Below, in pieces: positions 27,760-36,294 of a stretch of DNA of 64,000 nucleotides. This DNA comes from Bradyrhizobium hereditatis. GTDB lineage: Bacteria > Pseudomonadota > Alphaproteobacteria > Rhizobiales > Xanthobacteraceae. The stretch's first letter is position 1. Every line of letters starts with the position of its first letter. The notes beneath the pieces were generated by a model. The model saw only the letters and a program-made list of their open reading frames with translations. It was not told the DNA's origin and made no database searches. Location of the stretch: contig NZ_JAGKJK010000019.1 in assembly GCF_020329435.1 (NCBI RefSeq), positions 62,001 to 126,000 of the forward strand, given 5' to 3'. The translations under genes and the position numbers were made by a program.

Positions 27760-28152
27760 ATTGTCCTTATCCCGGCCCTCCAGGACATCTTCCATCGTGC
27801 CGCCGCTTTGGGCAAGCCGGGACGCGCCTGACGTAGCCGAGAAAGGCAGGGTGCGTGACGAACAAAACACATTGATGTGAACTGAAGCAGGTATACCAGG
27901 GGGGGCGCATGATAGTCGGCCATTTGCGCGTATTTCCTGCCGGGAGGCCTGTCGCAAACGCAGCCATAGGGCGCGGCGATACCTGCATATTGAAGCGGTA
28001 TTTGTTTTCGATCCTCGTCTGCCGCATTTGTCTCTCGCGTTCGTGGCCAAGGTAACACGATCGCCCGAAGCCCCAGTTTCAAACATCGAGAACCGGCCGA
28101 CTGTCGTGGCATCGCGACCCGATGTCGCGTGTCCATTGAAAGGAACCTAGCC
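27760..28152. other. Divergent control region between LysR copy B and a small exported protein
   Basis: About 390 bp holding dyad copy 4 at 27979-28001. Bases 27966-28045 resemble the region upstream of the AtuA gene (20069-20150). No supportable gene. Confidence 0.55.
27979..28001 (+). promoter_or_regulatory. LysR-type dyad, copy 4
   Basis: The most symmetrical copy: ATACC-N13-GGTAT with the core CATATTGAAG and trailing TATTTG. It lies about 150 bp before the start at 28153 and 220 bp before the divergent LysR start at 27759. Confidence 0.75.
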
Positions 28153-28443
28153 ATGAAGACCATGAGGACGAATTTCGCTCGCGGCGTGTCCATCCTTGCT
28201 TCGCTCAAGCCGAAGTATGCCGCCATTGCGACCGCAAGCATGCTCGGCGTTGTCCTGAGCGTTTCCGATGCCAGCGCCTTCACCTGTGTGAGGGGCGTCT
28301 ATCGCGCTGCTTGTGCAAGCCCGTACGGCGCGGTTGGCATCGGGCCCAACGGGGCGGTGGCCGTCGGACGATATGGCAACGTCTATGCCTATCGCCGCGG
28401 CTCCGGATGCTTCTGGCGTAACGGCCAGCGCATCTGTCTCTGA
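28153..28443 (+). CDS. Small exported protein of unknown function
   Basis: A 96-residue protein beginning MKTMRTNFARGVSILASL, with an atypically long n-region and a hydrophobic stretch (IATASMLGVVLSVSDASA) ending in a signal peptidase site after ASA. The mature part is Gly/Tyr/Arg-rich with four cysteines (FTCVRGVYRAACASPYG, GSGCFWRNGQRICL). The start at 28153 follows AAAGGAAC. No function is known. A LysR-type dyad lies upstream, as it does for the other small exported protein at 18031, suggesting both are outputs of the same regulators. Confidence 0.8.
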   Translation: MKTMRTNFARGVSILASLKPKYAAIATASMLGVVLSVSDASAFTCVRGVYRAACASPYGAVGIGPNGAVAVGRYGNVYAYRRGSGCFWRNGQRICL

Positions 28444-28515
28444 ACGAGTAGCCATTCGCACCGAAATTGCTGGCCGCGTACGCACCAGTTGCGCCGCGGC
28501 CAAAGGAGAACAGAG

Positions 28516-29793
28516 ATGACCAACAAGATTGCAGTGAGAATGCGCCGGCTCGCTTCGTGTGCCGTGCCACTCGTGCTCGTTTCGAGCTTCGCAACCGCGC
28601 CCGCTCGCGCGCAAGACACGACCGCCCCGGCTCAGATCCAGAGCCACGCGCAGACTCAAGCGTCATTTTCCGAAGCGCAGATCGAGCAGCTCGTCGCACC
28701 AATTGCGCTCTATCCGGATCCGCTGCTGATGCAGATCCTCATGGCATCGACCTACCCGTTGGAGGTGATCGAGGCGGCGCGCTGGTCGCACGACAATTCC
28801 GGCGTCAAGGGGACGGCGCTTCAGGATGCGATGCAATCGCAATCGTGGGACCCGAGCGTCAAGGCCCTTACCGCCGTGCCGCAGACACTCGAAATGATGA
28901 ACGACAAGCTCGACTGGACGCAGCAGCTCGGCGATGCGTTTCTCGCGCAGCAGCAGGACGTGCTCGATGCCGTGCAAAAGCTTCGTGCCGAAGCGCAAGC
29001 GGCCGGAAATTTGCAATCAACGCCGCAGCAGGTGGTCACGACAGCGCCGACGCCGACTGACGTCGTCGCCTCCGGCGCGCCGCGGCCGATCGTGATCGAG
29101 CCCGTCAATCCCAATGTCTATTACTTTCCGGTCTACAATCCGGCGGTGGTGTATGGCGGGTGGGACTATCCGGCTTATCCGCCCTTCTATTGGTCGCCCC
29201 CCGGGTTCGTCGCAAGCAACGTCGTGTCGTTTACGGCAGGCATTGCAGTCGGCGCGGCGATCTGGGGCGGCTGCGACTGGTGGAATCACAACGTGATCAT
29301 CAACGTCAACCGCTATAACATCTTCAATCACGCCAACATCGACATTACCGACAATACCTGGATTCACAATCCGGCGCATCGTCATGATGTTCCTTATCCC
29401 AACGCCAGCGTAGCGCAGCGTTTCGGCCGCGCCAACGAGGCGGCCGCTCGCGATGCTTTCCGCAACCGCGCTGATGCCCATCATGGCGACTTCTTCGGGA
29501 ATCGTGCCAATCCCCAGCACGACGGTGTGCTCGGGAATCGCGCCGACATCCAGCGGCCGGACGCGTTTCGCCGGACAGAAGGTGATGCGGACGATGCCGC
29601 CAGGAGAAGTGCGCCGGCTCTCCCGGAGAGGCCTGAAGGCGAGTTCAGACAGAACGGCGACGAGCGGCGGGCAGATCGTGCGATGCCGGAGCGTCGAGAT
29701 CTCGAGCCGCCACGGGACGAGGCCAGGTGGGAAGCCATGCGCTCGCGCGCGCAGGTCTTCCGGCCCTGGGGGACGCGCCATGTCTGGCGATGA
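28516..29793 (+). CDS. DUF3300 domain-containing exported protein
   Basis: A 425-residue protein with a signal peptide (CAVPLVLVSSFATAPARAQ). The DUF3300 signature is clear: FSEAQIEQLVAPIALYPDPLLMQILMASTYPLEVIEAARW, then QSWDPSVKALTAVPQTLEMMNDKLDWTQQLGDAF. A Pro/Tyr-rich middle section (PVYNPAVVYGGWDYPAYPPFYW) precedes a low-complexity C-terminus rich in Asn, Arg, His and Asp with RFGRANEAAARDAFRNRAD-like repeats. AAAGGAG lies before the ATG at 28516. Function is unknown; the family is periplasmic or surface. It is followed by a DUF4403 gene on the same strand. Confidence 0.9.
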   Translation: MTNKIAVRMRRLASCAVPLVLVSSFATAPARAQDTTAPAQIQSHAQTQASFSEAQIEQLVAPIALYPDPLLMQILMASTYPLEVIEAARWSHDNSGVKGTALQDAMQSQSWDPSVKALTAVPQTLEMMNDKLDWTQQLGDAFLAQQQDVLDAVQKLRAEAQAAGNLQSTPQQVVTTAPTPTDVVASGAPRPIVIEPVNPNVYYFPVYNPAVVYGGWDYPAYPPFYWSPPGFVASNVVSFTAGIAVGAAIWGGCDWWNHNVIINVNRYNIFNHANIDITDNTWIHNPAHRHDVPYPNASVAQRFGRANEAAARDAFRNRADAHHGDFFGNRANPQHDGVLGNRADIQRPDAFRRTEGDADDAARRSAPALPERPEGEFRQNGDERRADRAMPERRDLEPPRDEARWEAMRSRAQVFRPWGTRHVWR

Positions 29794-29886
29794 GTTTCAC
29801 CCCCGTGGTGGTGAAAAGCACCGCCGCTGAACAAGCCAGTATCGATCGACCAAGCTGATCTCTTCAAAGGATTGAGGTAACGTGTC

Positions 29887-31326
29887 ATGATTTTACATTC
29901 GACAACATGTATTGAGAAACGCCGCGTTGCCTTCGGGCGATCGGCGCGCGCAGGTCTCGCGGCGCTGGCGCTTATAGGTCTCTGCTCGTCCGCATTCGCG
30001 GCGGACAAGCCGCCCTTGGCTCCCGATACGGTCTCACCGTTCACCACGGATTCGCGGATTTCGGCCACAATCGAGTTCAGCTTGCGGGCGCTGGCGTCCG
30101 ACATCGAGGAAGACATTCCGCGACGGCTCGCGTCGATCGACGAGCGCGTGAGCTGCGTGCATCGTCGGGTGCTCTTTTTCCAGATCAACGCCAATTGCGA
30201 CATCTACGGCTTTGTGGAGCGATCGGGGGCGGTCTCGGTCTACGGGCGGGGTGACCGCGTCTATGGTTCGGTGCCGATCTATGGTGCGCTCGAAGGGCAA
30301 GGTGCCAATCGCTTCACCGCGCGCATCCACGGCGAGACTGAAGCCAGCGCCACGATCGAAGCCGAAGCGCGTCCGCAATTGACACGCGACTGGTCGCTCG
30401 ACCTGAACTTCAGCGACGGTTTTCGCTGGAGCGAGCCTCCCGTTCTGCATGTCCTCGGCCGGGAGATTCCGCTCGCGAACTATGCCGAGCCGCGAATTCG
30501 AAGCCAGCTCGCCCATGTCCGAGAGCGAGCGCTTGCCGCGGCTCGGCGGCTCGATCTGCACGACAAGGCCGCGAGGGCCTGGCGGGATGCTTTCGAGCCT
30601 GTCGAGCTTTCGGACAATCCGCAAGTCTGGCTGCAGCTGACGCCGCAAAAAGCGGCGTTTGCTGGCGTCCGTGCCGATTCCAGAGTGCTGCGCGGCTCGC
30701 TCGAGCTTTCCGGCTCTGCCGAAACCTTCGTCGGGCAACAGCCGCCCGCAGTGACCGCCACCGCGCTGCCGCCGCTCGGCCACGACGTCAGTGAGCCCGG
30801 TACCTTCGAGGTCATTCTTCCGGTACGGATCGGTTATGACGTGCTCAAGGACAAGATCACCCAGGCCGTCACCGCAGTGGCACCCGTAGCGGGAATGTCC
30901 ATCCAGGACGTCGAGGTCTATCCGTCATCGGGCAAGCTGGTCGTCGGTCTGCGCGTCGCCAAGGCGACCAACACGGATGCGAATGCCGGTCAATGGACAT
31001 ATCTCACCGCCGCGCTACAGGTGGATGCCGACGGTCATGCCGTCCGTCTCTCTGACCTTGCCGCGGCAACGAGTGACGAGGGCATCGCGGCCGTGATCGA
31101 TCCCCTCATAGCGCAGTTGCGCGACAAGATGAGCGTCGACTATGAGATTGCCTATGAGAACCTACTCAACGCCGCGAACGCAAAGCTCACCCGGCCGTTG
31201 AAAGATGGTTTCCGGATGGAGGGACAGCTCTCGTCGGCCAAGCTCGAGAAGGTGTACTTGCCCGCTGATGGCATTGTCATCGCGCTTCGCGCGAGTGGCG
31301 AGCTGAAGATCCTGTATGGAATGTGA
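29887..31326 (+). CDS. DUF4403 family exported protein
   Basis: A 479-residue protein with a probable signal peptide (GLAALALIGLCSSAFAADK). The remainder fits DUF4403: an N-terminal SRISATIEFSLRALASDIEEDIPRRL, a central repeat with LSLDLNFSDGFRWSEPP-like strands and PVELSDNPQVWLQLTPQKAAFAGV, and a C-terminal repeat with FEVILPVRIGYDVLKDKI. The family is predicted to hold lipid-binding-like tubular domains in the envelope, but function is unproven. It is followed by a strong hairpin at 31345, so it is the last gene of its transcript. Confidence 0.88.
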   Translation: MILHSTTCIEKRRVAFGRSARAGLAALALIGLCSSAFAADKPPLAPDTVSPFTTDSRISATIEFSLRALASDIEEDIPRRLASIDERVSCVHRRVLFFQINANCDIYGFVERSGAVSVYGRGDRVYGSVPIYGALEGQGANRFTARIHGETEASATIEAEARPQLTRDWSLDLNFSDGFRWSEPPVLHVLGREIPLANYAEPRIRSQLAHVRERALAAARRLDLHDKAARAWRDAFEPVELSDNPQVWLQLTPQKAAFAGVRADSRVLRGSLELSGSAETFVGQQPPAVTATALPPLGHDVSEPGTFEVILPVRIGYDVLKDKITQAVTAVAPVAGMSIQDVEVYPSSGKLVVGLRVAKATNTDANAGQWTYLTAALQVDADGHAVRLSDLAAATSDEGIAAVIDPLIAQLRDKMSVDYEIAYENLLNAANAKLTRPLKDGFRMEGQLSSAKLEKVYLPADGIVIALRASGELKILYGM

Positions 31327-31344
31327 ACCTATGCAACGGGACAT

Positions 31345-31372
31345 GCGGTGTTCGCCTCTAGGCGAACACCGC
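31345..31372 (+). terminator. Intrinsic terminator-like hairpin after the DUF4403 gene
   Basis: A perfect 12-bp stem, GCGGTGTTCGCC and GGCGAACACCGC, with a TCTA loop, starting 19 bp after the stop codon. Only TT follows, so the T-tract is weak, but the stem is the strongest in this region. Confidence 0.65.
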
Positions 31373-31635
31373 TTCGATTGCGCCAATCAAGCTCCGGTTC
31401 TCCGACAACATTCAATGGAGGGCTTCGGCGACCCACCTGGAGCGGTTTCTGTTTCGGTTTGCTCAACGCGAAGGATCCGGTGCGGCGACATCGTGCTTTG
31501 GCCCGACGCAACAACATTGGACTCTCGGCGATCGGCCTCGATCACCTCGCTGGTGAGGCCGGATGAGTTGCGTTGCCGACGATCGGAAGTTTATCGATGG
31601 CTACCTGCCATCATTGTTCGAGCGGTGAGGTTAAA

Positions 31636-32430
31636 ATGCCATTCCTGCAGAGACAGAGTGTCACGTTTCATTTTGAGAGGACGGAAGGTCGCGGGCAGCC
31701 GGTCGTGCTGATCCATGGCTGGTGCTGTGATCGCACTTTTCTTTCACCGCAAGCAGACTATTTTTCCAAGCTCGGTCACCAGATCATTTCTCCCGATCTG
31801 CGTGGACATGGCTTGAGCGACAAGCCGCGGCAGCCCTATCCCATCAAGGTGTTCGCCGATGACGTCGCCTGGATGTGCGGCGAGCTGAACTTGTCGAAGC
31901 CGATTCTGGTGGGGCACAGCATGGGTGGAATCGTCGCCTTCGATATCGCGGCGCGCTATCCGAATCTGCCGGCCGCTATCGTGATGCTGGACTCGGCCAT
32001 CGTCTTGCCAGCTGCTGCGCGGCAGAACATCCCACTGTTTATCGAAAAGCTCCAGCGTTCAGACTACGTGAACACCTTGCGCCACTTCATCGAGTCCGTC
32101 TTGTTCTTGCCAAGCGACGACCGCGTCCGCAAGGCTGGCATCCTGGATCTCATGTCCGGTGCGCCGCAGCATGTGATGACCGCAGCCTATCAGGGACTGG
32201 CCGACTACGACGCGGTTGAAGCGCGGGGTCGCATCACGGTCCCATCTCTCTATATCGCCGCGAATGAACCCTCTCCGAGATCGGACATGCCGCGTCTGAA
32301 AGACATCATTCCGCAGCTCAACGCCGGGCAGACCGTCGGATCTGGCCATTTCTGCCAGCTCGAGGTCCCAGAACAGATCAATGCGATGATCGGGCGCTTC
32401 GTGAGGCTCGCGCTGGTCCCAAATCTCTGA
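31636..32430 (+). CDS. Alpha/beta hydrolase
   Basis: A 264-residue soluble hydrolase. The oxyanion region is VVLIHGWCCDRTFLSPQ, the strand-5 nucleophile elbow is VGHSMGGIVAFDIA, and the catalytic histidine lies in GSGHFCQLEVPEQINAMI. Two further features, SPDLRGHGLSDKP and MLDSAIVLPAA, are standard for the fold. The start at 31636 follows GAGG; a frame extension to 31573 is possible. Substrate unknown. It is preceded by the terminator and followed by IS debris, so it is probably a single-gene unit. Confidence 0.9.
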   Translation: MPFLQRQSVTFHFERTEGRGQPVVLIHGWCCDRTFLSPQADYFSKLGHQIISPDLRGHGLSDKPRQPYPIKVFADDVAWMCGELNLSKPILVGHSMGGIVAFDIAARYPNLPAAIVMLDSAIVLPAAARQNIPLFIEKLQRSDYVNTLRHFIESVLFLPSDDRVRKAGILDLMSGAPQHVMTAAYQGLADYDAVEARGRITVPSLYIAANEPSPRSDMPRLKDIIPQLNAGQTVGSGHFCQLEVPEQINAMIGRFVRLALVPNL

Positions 32431-32489
32431 GGTCCAACGGTGTGGCTCGCGAAGAGTTCGGCGGATTACATCGGGGACAAAAATAAGCG

Positions 32490-32995
32490 AGAAGCCGCAC
32501 TGGGGCACCCGCAAGATCCGCGAGCTGCTGGTGCGCCGGCTCGATGGCGACGTCAGGGTTCCCGCGCCAAAAGCAGCATTCACGCGGTGCTCGACTGCCA
32601 CGGCCTGGTCAAGCGCAGCGGCGGGCCGCGCCACCGCGCACGGCACGCTGCTGTCGCAGGGGACGCTTCCCAATGATCTGTGGTGCGCCGACTTCAAGGG
32701 CGAGTTCAAGCTCGGGAATGGCGGGTACTGTTACCCGCTGACCGTCAGCGATCTTGACTGGACTCAACGCGCGAAGACTCTGCCATTACTGCCTTCGAGC
32801 GGCTGTTCCGCGAACGCGGTCTGCCGCTTGCCATCCGATCCGACAATGGCGTGCCGTTGTCCCAATGCCTTGTTCAACCTCTCAAAGCTGTTGGTGTAGT
32901 GGCTTCGGCTTGGCATTGCGATCGAACGTATCAAGCTGGGCTATCCGCAACAGAACGGCCGTCATGAGTGCATGCATCTCACGCTCAAAAAGGAG
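32490..32995 (+). pseudogene. Degenerate IS481-type transposase remnant
   Basis: Reading across frames gives pieces of a DDE integrase: HWGTRKIRELLVRRL, AVLDCHGLVKRSGGPRHRA, LPNDLWCADFKGEFKLGNGGYCYPLTVSD (first catalytic Asp), AFERLFRERGLPLAIRSDNGVPL (second Asp, in SDNG) and an end resembling GIAIERIKLGYPQQNGRHECMHLTLKKE (third acidic residue, here Glu). At least three frame changes and the loss of both ends show that it is dead. No terminal inverted repeats were recognised. Confidence 0.75.
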
Positions 32996-33328
32996 ACGTT
33001 GTCATCTTGCGGTCGCCCTTGCCTGCATCGCAAGAAAATCAGTATCTCCGTCGTGCTGACCGCGGCCCTTACGAGCCTGCGCCTATCCCGAACCCTATCC
33101 AACAAGAACGCTGCTCCTCTCGCGTGTCTCAAGGATACCGTGGGTAAGCAAACTTGCGCCCGCTCTCGTCCACGCCAGTTGTCGGGTGTCGCATTGATCA
33201 CGAAGGTTCGCAGCTTGCTATCAAGATTCTCAAAACTGCGCCTTCATCTAACGAATTGCTGTCGTAATTGAGTCGCCGCGGTGCGCTTGAGTTACGCAAT
33301 TTACAGCACGAGAGACAAGAAACAAACG
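32996..33328. other. Intergenic, nothing recognised
   Basis: About 330 bp between the IS remnant and the gene at 33329. No frame resembles a known family on either strand. Confidence 0.4.
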
Positions 33329-34336
33329 TCAGGGTACCTTGCAAATCGGGATCGGCCGTGACGGGGGCGCCGGATGATCCCTCTTGTACTGAGCGAGGAT
33401 CGGCTCGATTGTTTGTCGTGGCCAAAACTTCGGAGCGCCGATTTCTTTCAGGCAAGATGCGTTCCAATATGGTCCGGTGTGCGATGGTGAACGACCGATC
33501 GCTACCGCTTGCGCGACCGCGACAATGTCGGCTGCGCCAGGATAGATATATAGGGTCGTCGCATCGTCCTTCACCATCGCGAGAATTTGCCGGGCGTCCG
33601 ATGTCGACCAGCTGGTGCAGCCATTACTGCGACCGCCAGCGTACTCCACCAGCGTTCCAAGCGGAACGTAACCGTCGTCGTTTGCGTAGGGGCTGCGCGG
33701 GTCTTTACGAAGGCACACTCCCCTCAATGAGACGGCCGCATGCCCGCCGATCTCGCGTTGCCTGGCATTTGCGGTCTCACCTTCGCCGTCAAACTGAACA
33801 AACGAACGTGTCAAAACCGCGGATCGCCTCGCTGAGACGCGGTAGTAGCCTTTGAAAGACGTTTTCATTTCGCTCGTTACATATGCTCCGCCGGCTGTCA
33901 GGTTGGTATCCATCGCGTTGCTGAAGTTCTTCGCACACCGTCTTCCGTTCGCGAAATCCGCGATGCCTTTCAAGTTGCGACCGCCGCCGTGACCCGCCGA
34001 AACTGCGCGAAACGATCGGTCTGATTCACATATAACGTAAAACCGGCGACCCAATTCGCCATCGTTCAAAGTGTTGGGACGCGTCGCGTCCATGGCGAAG
34101 TAGCAGGGATTTCGCACCGCTCCTTCGCTCACCTTTCGCAGGTAAAGCGCGCGTGCCCTCTGCAACACCGGTAGTGCGATCTTGCTCTCGCCTTCGCCGA
34201 CATGCGCCTGGAGCCAAGCTGGAATGTCCGATGGTTGCTCAGCGGCAAATGTTCGCGCCGACGCCAACGTCGCGATGGCGGTGACAGAAAGGCAGAAGAG
34301 AAAGAGGTTACTCGGAAGGATAGATCTCGATGGCAT
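33329..34336 (-). CDS. Exported protein related to murein L,D-transpeptidases (YkuD_2-like)
   Basis: A 335-residue protein with a signal peptide (NLFLFCLSVTAIATLASARTFA). The central region resembles the YkuD_2 transpeptidase-like family: RPNTLNDGELGRRFYVICESDRSFRAVSAGHGGGRNL, then the cysteine motif EYAGGRSNGCTSWSTSDARQIL, with GHAAVSLRGVCL before it. If Cys within SNGC is the nucleophile it would act on peptidoglycan; the histidine spacing is not typical, so activity is uncertain. The ATG at 34336 was chosen because the signal peptide begins there; the open frame upstream runs through the gene at 34308, which it overlaps by 29 bp. Confidence 0.7.
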   Translation of the reverse strand: MPSRSILPSNLFLFCLSVTAIATLASARTFAAEQPSDIPAWLQAHVGEGESKIALPVLQRARALYLRKVSEGAVRNPCYFAMDATRPNTLNDGELGRRFYVICESDRSFRAVSAGHGGGRNLKGIADFANGRRCAKNFSNAMDTNLTAGGAYVTSEMKTSFKGYYRVSARRSAVLTRSFVQFDGEGETANARQREIGGHAAVSLRGVCLRKDPRSPYANDDGYVPLGTLVEYAGGRSNGCTSWSTSDARQILAMVKDDATTLYIYPGAADIVAVAQAVAIGRSPSHTGPYWNASCLKEIGAPKFWPRQTIEPILAQYKRDHPAPPSRPIPICKVP

Positions 34337-34712
34337 CGGATCCAATTCTCCTATCGAAGTATCTTGCCGTTGCGATAGCGATAGACAGCGGTCGCGGAGG
34401 TTTGACTTTGATATGACCGTGATCGCCATGGTCTTCAAATGAAATGCCGCTGTCGATCGCTGTGACCAAATCCGCCTCTTTCTGCACCGCAAGTACCGTT
34501 CGTCCAGTCTTGCTGCGGTAGAGACGAGCCGGCGCTTTAGTGGCAAAGGTTTCGATCTTTTCCTGCTTGAGGAGATCGATGGCATTGACAATTGGTTCGG
34601 AATGATCGGAGACGAACAAGCGCCAAGCCGTCTTTTCGCTGGCCACGGCAGTGCAGTTGAGGGCAAACGTCGTGAAAAGGGCAACGACAGTGCCGGTTTG
34701 AACATTGGTCAT
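34308..34712 (-). CDS. Small exported protein of unknown function
   Basis: A 134-residue protein with a signal peptide (VVALFTTFALNCTAVASEK). The mature part has no recognised domain; it contains NAIDLLKQEKIETFATKAPARLYRSKTGRTVLAV and a His/Asp-containing FEDHGDHGHIKVKPP segment that could bind a metal (inference). It overlaps the following transpeptidase-like gene by 29 bp and follows znuA by about 50 bp on the same strand, so the three genes probably form one operon. Confidence 0.7.
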   Translation of the reverse strand: MTNVQTGTVVALFTTFALNCTAVASEKTAWRLFVSDHSEPIVNAIDLLKQEKIETFATKAPARLYRSKTGRTVLAVQKEADLVTAIDSGISFEDHGDHGHIKVKPPRPLSIAIATARYFDRRIGSDAIEIYPSE

Positions 34713-34762
34713 CGGATCTTTCCTTCAGAACAGCGTTCGCACCCCGAACAAGGCGCGTTCGG

Positions 34763-35701
34763 TCAGGGAATGTCAGGCGCGATGGCCATCCGAATTGTCG
34801 AGACATTGTGCTTCATCATATCGACGTAGGTGGCGGCCGGCCCGTCGGATCGGGACAAAGCATCGGAGTAGAGCTCTCCACCAACCTTCGACCTTGTTTC
34901 CTCGGCAATACGCTGCACGAGACGGGGATCGGTGATGTTCTCCACGAAGACCGCGGCGACATTATCGCGCTTGATTTGTCGGATGAGACTGGCGATGCCG
35001 GACGCTGACGTCTCGGTGTCTGTTGAGACGCCTTCTGGCGCGAGGAATGTCAAACCGTATTCGTGAGCGAAGTAGCCGAATGCCTCATGCGCTGTGATGA
35101 CAACGCGCTTGTGTGGCGGGATGGTTGCGATAGTCGCTCTGATCTCGTCATCGAGCGCGCTGAGAGTCGCATCATAGGCTTTGGCATTCGTCTCATAGGC
35201 GTTGCAGCCAGGCGGATCGATCGAGCAGAACGCGTCTGCGATATTCTTGACGTAGACCCGGGCATTCGGAACCGCTTGCCACGCATGGGGATCGTAGTCG
35301 CCGTGATGATGGTGATGGCCAGACTGCCCGTGGTTGCGCGCTTGCTCCGTGCTCTTGAGCGGCCGGATTCCTTTGGTAAGCTCGACAACAGGCGCCTTTG
35401 TTCGGCTCGCTTCGATAAGGCGTCTCAAGAAGCCTTCGAACTGAAGGCCGTTGACGAGCACGATATCGGCGGCGGCAATAGTTCGGACGTCTGCGGGCCT
35501 GGGTTCGTAAACATGAGGATCGCCGTTTGCCCCGACAAGCGACCTGAGATCGATACGGTCTCCGCCGACTTGGCGTGCAAAGTCACCAATAATCGAGAAG
35601 CTGGCGACCACATTGAGCTTCTTGGCCGACGCGGCGCCAGCAGCAAGCGGTGATAGCGAGATGACTCCCGCAAGCACGACCGTTCTTAACTTGGTGGGCA
35701 T
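34763..35701 (-). CDS. znuA: Zinc ABC transporter substrate-binding protein ZnuA
   Basis: A 312-residue periplasmic cluster A-I metal-binding protein. The signal peptide is RTVVLAGVISLSPLAAGAASA. Ligand positions are visible in NGDPHVYEPRPADVRTI, the histidine-rich loop RNHGQSGHHHHHGDYDPHAW and VVITAHEAFGYFAHEYGL. The histidine-rich loop is typical of zinc rather than manganese binders. No znuB or znuC lies next to it, so it must use a permease elsewhere or another system in the island. It follows a truncated CobW gene and a degenerate Zur box, and may be read from that promoter. Confidence 0.93.
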   Translation of the reverse strand: MPTKLRTVVLAGVISLSPLAAGAASAKKLNVVASFSIIGDFARQVGGDRIDLRSLVGANGDPHVYEPRPADVRTIAAADIVLVNGLQFEGFLRRLIEASRTKAPVVELTKGIRPLKSTEQARNHGQSGHHHHHGDYDPHAWQAVPNARVYVKNIADAFCSIDPPGCNAYETNAKAYDATLSALDDEIRATIATIPPHKRVVITAHEAFGYFAHEYGLTFLAPEGVSTDTETSASGIASLIRQIKRDNVAAVFVENITDPRLVQRIAEETRSKVGGELYSDALSRSDGPAATYVDMMKHNVSTIRMAIAPDIP

Positions 35702-36028
35702 GAGCTGTCGTATTCTCGTTGTTCCAGTTGTTCGATGGGAGGTGGCGCCGGACGGTTCTTGGCGAGGTCAAGCGCCGCAGTTGCCACCGAACCCTGGGGC
35801 TTTCCGATGATCGTTGCATTCGAGCCGCAGTTGAACGAACCGGGACAAAAGTGAACGCATTGACCACGCAGCCCAGATTGCGAAGGTCGTAACGAGGCAT
35901 CCTCGGAAAAAGGGGCGCGGATTGACCGAACGCGGTGCCTAGTCTCCCTGATGATCACGTCCATGCGATGCTCGCTCAGCCTGAATTGTTTGCAACCTGG
36001 TCGCGAAATGGGGCTGGGCGCAATCATC
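35702..36028. other. Uninterpreted stretch upstream of znuA
   Basis: About 330 bp. One minus-strand frame (ending 35686) contains RGQCVHFCPGSFNCGSN and NRPAPPPIEQLEQREY and could be the tail of a damaged gene, but no family was recognised. It separates znuA from the CobW remnant. Confidence 0.4.
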
Positions 36029-36223
36029 CTAGATCTCTGTGAAATCCAGGATCGTATGTTCTCCGGACCAGACCTTGTCTGCGTCGTAGATTCGCTCGCG
36101 GCGCTTGGACGTGAAGTCGATCCCAAAGATGACCTCGCCCATGGCCGTCTTTCCGCTACCGAGGAATCCGGACGGAACAGAGATGGGGAGCAGGGCGTCC
36201 TCCCCCGTTTGGGACTTGGTCAT
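36029..36223 (-). pseudogene. Truncated COG0523/CobW GTPase (N-terminal remnant)
   Basis: The first 26 codons give LLPISVPSGFLGSGKT, the beginning of a CobW/COG0523 GTPase including the P-loop (GFLGSGKT). After that the sequence (AMGEVIFGIDFTSKRRERIYDADK) does not match the family, and the frame ends after 64 codons. The GCxCC metal site and other G motifs are absent. This looks like a deletion that joined the start of a Zur-controlled GTPase to unrelated DNA. A Zur-box-like element lies 13 bp upstream. Confidence 0.6.
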
Positions 36224-36235
36224 GAACGATCCTGG

Positions 36236-36286
36236 GTGTAATGTTGTAACAGCACGATACTTGTTATACTGTTACACCGTCAAGGT
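36236..36286. promoter_or_regulatory. Degenerate Zur-box pair between the CobW remnant and zur
   Basis: GTGTAATGTTGTAACA (36236-36251) matches most positions of the left part of the palindromes at 40554 and 44550. About 24 bp on, TTGTTATACTGTTACAC (36261-36277) matches the opposite half. The placement, just before zur and the divergent CobW/znuA genes, fits Zur autoregulation and repression of the divergent unit. Confidence 0.6.
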
Positions 36287-36294
36287 GAGATGGA

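Noticed and set aside
33198..33855. Open frames on both strands between the IS remnant and the transpeptidase-like gene
   Set aside because: They overlap the end of the signal-peptide-bearing gene at 33329 or lack domain resemblance and ribosome binding sites.
35313..35330. Histidine-rich run in ZnuA as a cloning tag
   Set aside because: It lies in the normal metal-binding loop position of zinc-type ZnuA proteins.
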